Source of the DNA: Nitrospirota bacterium
GTDB lineage: Bacteria > Nitrospirota > Thermodesulfovibrionia > Thermodesulfovibrionales > Magnetobacteriaceae
DNA: 64,000 nt
Assembly: GCA_015233895.1 (NCBI GenBank)
Contig: JADFXG010000007.1
Location: 62,001 to 126,000, forward strand
Direction of reading: 5' to 3'
The translations under genes were made by a program, and so were the position numbers. The notes below the pieces were generated by a model. It was not told where the DNA came from, did no database searches, and worked only from the letters and a program-made list of their open reading frames with translations. This document shows, piece by piece, positions 61,285 through 64,000 of the stretch; the first letter of the stretch is position 1, and every line of letters starts with the position of its first letter.

Positions 61285-61800
61285 GTGAAGGCAATTAAAA
61301 TCGTTGTGTTACTTGTTGTTTTTCTATCAGTAGTGTGTATGTATGCTAATTTTACAATCGGCGCTGAAAAGCAGGAAATCCCTTTGGATGCAGCTATGCG
61401 GGTTGGCATGGGAAAGAATGTTGTCATCGAATTTGATGATCCTGATTGCCCGTTTTGCAGAAAACTAAACACCTATTTGAATACTAGGAAAGATATAACA
61501 AGATATATATTCTTTGTACCTCTTAAAGAATTACATCCTTTTGCTGAATCCAAAGTACGTTTAATTTTATGTTCAAAAAACTCATGGAAAACACTTGAAG
61601 AAACCTTTGCCGGAAAATATGACAGTGAAAGGCCACAATCTTGCAACAGTAAAAGCGTTACAGAAACTATCAATATCCATAAATCCACGGCTGAACGGCT
61701 TGGCGTCAACAGTACCCCATTTTTAATCGTCAACGGACAGCAAGTTCATGGTGCTGATATTAACCTGATTGAAAGCATAATCGGGCCTGCCGTTAGGTAG
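61285..61800 (+). CDS. Periplasmic DsbC/DsbG-like thioredoxin-fold protein
   Basis: 171 aa from GTG 61285, five bases after GGAGGG; the longer open frame from 61144 overlaps an upstream promoter region. Signal anchor (5-25), then thioredoxin fold with CPFC (C55, C58) in FDDPDCPFC and a cis-Pro loop STPFLIVNG. The usual N-terminal dimerisation domain of DsbC is missing. It probably acts on disulphides of exported cytochromes or other proteins. hypC follows by 22 bp. Confidence 0.82.
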   Translation: MKAIKIVVLLVVFLSVVCMYANFTIGAEKQEIPLDAAMRVGMGKNVVIEFDDPDCPFCRKLNTYLNTRKDITRYIFFVPLKELHPFAESKVRLILCSKNSWKTLEETFAGKYDSERPQSCNSKSVTETINIHKSTAERLGVNSTPFLIVNGQQVHGADINLIESIIGPAVR

Positions 61801-61822
61801 AAAGGAAATGTGAATATATAAC

Positions 61823-62059
61823 ATGTGTTTAGCAGTGCCGTCAAAAATAGTAAGCATAAATAACCACCTGTCGGTAGTGGACGTTATGGGAGTGCGGCGG
61901 GAGATAAGTCTGCTTCTGATGCCTGAGGAGGTCTCCGTAGGGGATTATGTGTTAATTCATGCGGGGTTTGCTATACAAAGAGTTGATGAAACAGCCGCTA
62001 TGGAAACTCTCAGGTTTTTTAAAGAAGCCGGAGCACTTTCAGCCCTTACGCAGGGATAA
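61823..62059 (+). CDS. hypC: Hydrogenase maturation protein HypC
   Basis: 78 aa. The essential N-terminal Met-Cys (MCLAVPSKI) and the GDYVLIHAGFAIQ segment define HypC, which with HypD carries the Fe(CN)2CO unit to [NiFe] hydrogenase. TAA overlaps the hypA ATG (TAATG). Confidence 0.96.
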   Translation: MCLAVPSKIVSINNHLSVVDVMGVRREISLLLMPEEVSVGDYVLIHAGFAIQRVDETAAMETLRFFKEAGALSALTQG

Positions 62060-62403
62060 TGCACGAGCTGTATATTGCTCAAAGCATACTTGATAGCGCT
62101 GTCAGCCATTGCTTAGAGAGTGGATGCAACCGCATTGAATCGGTGACTATACAGGTGGGGCTTGCCTCAGGCGTAATGAGTGAAGCACTTAACTTTGCCT
62201 TTGATGCTATAAAAGCTGGAACAATAGCTGAAACAGCGTCACTCATCACTGAGAAAGTCGCACCCGAGTGTGTTTGTAAAAACTGTGCACAAATATTTGA
62301 GCCCACTGATAGTTTTATACTAATATGCCCTGAATGTCAGTCAACTGATGTATCTATTACTAAGGGTTTTGAACTACAAATGCTCTGTCTGGAGGCAATA
62401 TGA
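62059..62403 (+). CDS. hypA: Hydrogenase/urease nickel metallochaperone HypA
   Basis: 114 aa. His2 in MHEL supplies the nickel site, and C73, C76, C90 and C93 form the zinc site. It delivers nickel with HypB. Overlaps hypB by an ATGA. Confidence 0.96.
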   Translation: MHELYIAQSILDSAVSHCLESGCNRIESVTIQVGLASGVMSEALNFAFDAIKAGTIAETASLITEKVAPECVCKNCAQIFEPTDSFILICPECQSTDVSITKGFELQMLCLEAI

Positions 62404-63044
62404 ACATACAAGTTGTATCAAAAATACTTGAGGCAAATGACCGCCTTGCTGACGCTAACGCTCGTAAACTAAAGGCTGCCGGTGTTTACACCATAAATCT
62501 TATGGGAGCTCCCGGAGCCGGTAAAACAAGCGTTCTTGAAGCTGTTATTACAAAACTAAAGAGCGAAAGGCTCAGAGTCGGGGTCATCGAGGGCGATATC
62601 ACAGGCTCAGAGGATGCCCGAAGAATCGACGCTCTTAATGTACCGGTTGTTCAAATTAACACAGGAGGCGCCTGCCATCTCGATGCCAACATGATAAGCG
62701 AGGTACTGGATTCCATGCCGCTTGACTCTCTCGATATGCTTATAATAGAAAACGTTGGCAATCTTGTCTGTCCTGCCGAGTTTAAAGTCGGAGAGGACAT
62801 TAAGCTGATGGTACTAAGTGTAACCGAAGGAGACGACAAGCCACTTAAGTACCCGCTGATGTTTCGTGAATCGGCTGCTTTGATATTTAACAAAATAGAT
62901 CTTTTGCCCTATACCAACTTTAATATGGACAGAGCCCAAAAAGATGCCATGACAATACACCCTGAGATTAAGATATTTAAAACATCGTGTAAAACCAAAG
63001 ACGGGGTAGAGGAGCTTTGTGCGTGGTTAAAAGGACTCAGATAA
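62400..63044 (+). CDS. hypB: Hydrogenase nickel-incorporation GTPase HypB
   Basis: 214 aa SIMIBI GTPase with P-loop GAPGAGKTS, the EGDITGSEDARR switch, and metal ligands C92, H93 and C124. It lacks the N-terminal His-rich stretch found in some HypB proteins. It loads nickel into hydrogenase large subunit precursors with HypA. The next gene starts within it. Confidence 0.96.
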   Translation: MNIQVVSKILEANDRLADANARKLKAAGVYTINLMGAPGAGKTSVLEAVITKLKSERLRVGVIEGDITGSEDARRIDALNVPVVQINTGGACHLDANMISEVLDSMPLDSLDMLIIENVGNLVCPAEFKVGEDIKLMVLSVTEGDDKPLKYPLMFRESAALIFNKIDLLPYTNFNMDRAQKDAMTIHPEIKIFKTSCKTKDGVEELCAWLKGLR

Positions 63045-64000
63045 CAGTTGAGGGTACTGTACAGGGAGTCGGTTTCAGGCCATATGTGTATAATTTAGCA
63101 AAATCCTGCGGTTTTACCGGCTTTGTGACTAACACCACATCGGGCGTTACAATTGAAATTGAGGGCGAGGAAACCGAAAGCTTTATTCAAAAACTTTTAA
63201 AAACCCCCCCTCCCCTTTCTCATATTGATAACGTTAGCTCATCATCGCTTACTGTAGAAGGCGACAACGATTTTAAAATCTTAACAAGTGTTACTGAAGC
63301 ATCTGCTTTTACTATGCTCTCCCCTGACATGTCAATTTGCGGGGACTGCCTCAAAGAACTCTTGACGCCCTCCGACAGAAGGTATCTTTACCCTTTTATT
63401 AATTGCACCAACTGCGGCCCCAGATACACAATAACTAAAACCATCCCCTACGACAGAGTAAACACAACGATGTCTGACTTTACGATGTGCAATGACTGCC
63501 TCTCTGAATACGAGGACCCCGGAAACAGGCGGTTTCATGCAGAGCCTAATGCCTGCCCACGTTGCGGCCCAAAGGTTGAGTTTCTCGCTATAACCAACCC
63601 AACCCCCTCAACAAATCCCATTATAAACGCAATTGAATACTTAAAAGCCGGAGCAATCCTTGCCGTTAAAGGTCTTGGCGGCTTTCACCTCTGCTGTGAT
63701 GCTCTCAATGGGGATGCGGTTAAAAGATTAAGAGACAAAAAAAGAAAAGGCAACAAACCATTTGCTATCATGACCCCCAGTGTTAAAATTATTGAGGAGT
63801 TTGCCCATGTTTCAGCCAAAGAGCGTGAAATATTAGAAAGTCCACAAAAACCTGTTGTGCTGCTAAAGAAAAAAAACGCTACCCTACCCTTTGGCATAAG
63901 TGGTCAGAGCCCGGCTTATGGCTTTATGCTGCCCTACACTCCGCTTCATTATCTTTTGTTTTATCATCCGGTTCAAGCAAAACATCCTAATTTTAAGGCG
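63023..64000 (+). CDS. hypF: Carbamoyltransferase HypF (5' part; continues past the window)
   Basis: 326 codons to the window edge. GTG 63023 overlaps hypB by 22 bp. An acylphosphatase domain (TVQGVGFRPYVYNLA) is followed by two zinc-finger pairs (CGDC...CTNCGP and CNDC...CPRCGP) and the start of the YrdC-like domain (LKAGAILAVKGLGGFHL). It makes the cyanide ligand precursor from carbamoyl phosphate with HypE. The C-terminal part lies beyond 64000. Confidence 0.95.
   Translation, partial: MVKRTQITVEGTVQGVGFRPYVYNLAKSCGFTGFVTNTTSGVTIEIEGEETESFIQKLLKTPPPLSHIDNVSSSSLTVEGDNDFKILTSVTEASAFTMLSPDMSICGDCLKELLTPSDRRYLYPFINCTNCGPRYTITKTIPYDRVNTTMSDFTMCNDCLSEYEDPGNRRFHAEPNACPRCGPKVEFLAITNPTPSTNPIINAIEYLKAGAILAVKGLGGFHLCCDALNGDAVKRLRDKKRKGNKPFAIMTPSVKIIEEFAHVSAKEREILESPQKPVVLLKKKNATLPFGISGQSPAYGFMLPYTPLHYLLFYHPVQAKHPNFKA

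Overview
This 64 kb window looks like chromosomal DNA from an anaerobic or microaerophilic Gram-negative bacterium. Supporting signs are a type II secretion operon, MCE/Mla-type lipid transport, outer-membrane barrels, many two-component proteins, a CooS/CooC pair, hydrogenase maturation genes and c-type cytochromes. The gene mix (receiver-fused Nuo-like complex, DUF2155 lipoprotein, beta-propeller haem protein, compact type II-C CRISPR) fits Nitrospirota or a related deep lineage, but this rests on gene content read by eye and no marker gene confirms it. No rRNA or phage structural genes were seen.

Layout: 1-2.3 kb, tRNA-Leu and a CooS homologue that lacks one active-site cysteine. 2.4-7.7 kb, a four-gene signalling operon: periplasmic binding protein, hybrid histidine kinase, HD-GYP protein and receiver. 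7.8-14.1 kb, an MCE protein with its lipoprotein, then a partial type II secretion operon (gspI, J, K, L, M, N) headed by a histidine-less HPt-like protein. 14.2-20.9 kb, an MFS transporter, a roughly 1 kb cassette bounded by 206-207 bp structured inverted repeats and holding hicB with a hicA remnant, trpE-like, a PfkB kinase and uvrC. 21.0-24.3 kb, an AT-rich accessory block: a tandem caspase/EF-hand protein, a membrane protein and a higBA module. 24.3-32.2 kb, prmC, a zinc ribbon, and a five-gene operon of three receivers (one alone, one fused to a GcvH-like domain, one fused to a NuoE-like domain) followed by NuoF-like and NuoG/formate-dehydrogenase-like subunits.

32.3-41.7 kb holds a U32-like protein, a GT39-WD40 fusion, an HPr-kinase/PEPCK-like P-loop protein, a DUF2155 lipoprotein, cooC, a GT4 glycosyltransferase and a chemotaxis receptor. 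41.8-47.7 kb is a complete type II-C CRISPR-Cas locus: minus-strand tracrRNA with its own promoter, cas9 (986 aa), cas1, cas2 and a 20-repeat array. 47.7-53 kb is a sensor kinase, a sigma-54 response regulator and, behind a recognisable sigma-54 promoter, a monohaem outer-membrane barrel. 53-61.8 kb carries an ABC exporter pair, a VWA/coiled-coil pair, a haem beta-propeller, thioredoxin-like proteins and a secreted repeat protein. 61.8-64 kb is hypC-hypA-hypB-hypF, the last cut by the window edge.

The strongest candidates for something new are: (1) the receiver-wired Nuo/Fdh-like complex, whose NuoF-like loop, GcvH-like lysine and molybdenum-site cysteine are all altered; (2) the hicB cassette bounded by inverted repeats whose hairpins show compensatory changes; (3) the double caspase/EF-hand protein; and (4) the CooS-V-like enzyme under a perfect palindromic operator. 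The CRISPR locus belongs to a known type but can be read in unusual detail, including a tracrRNA promoter and promoters embedded in the repeats.
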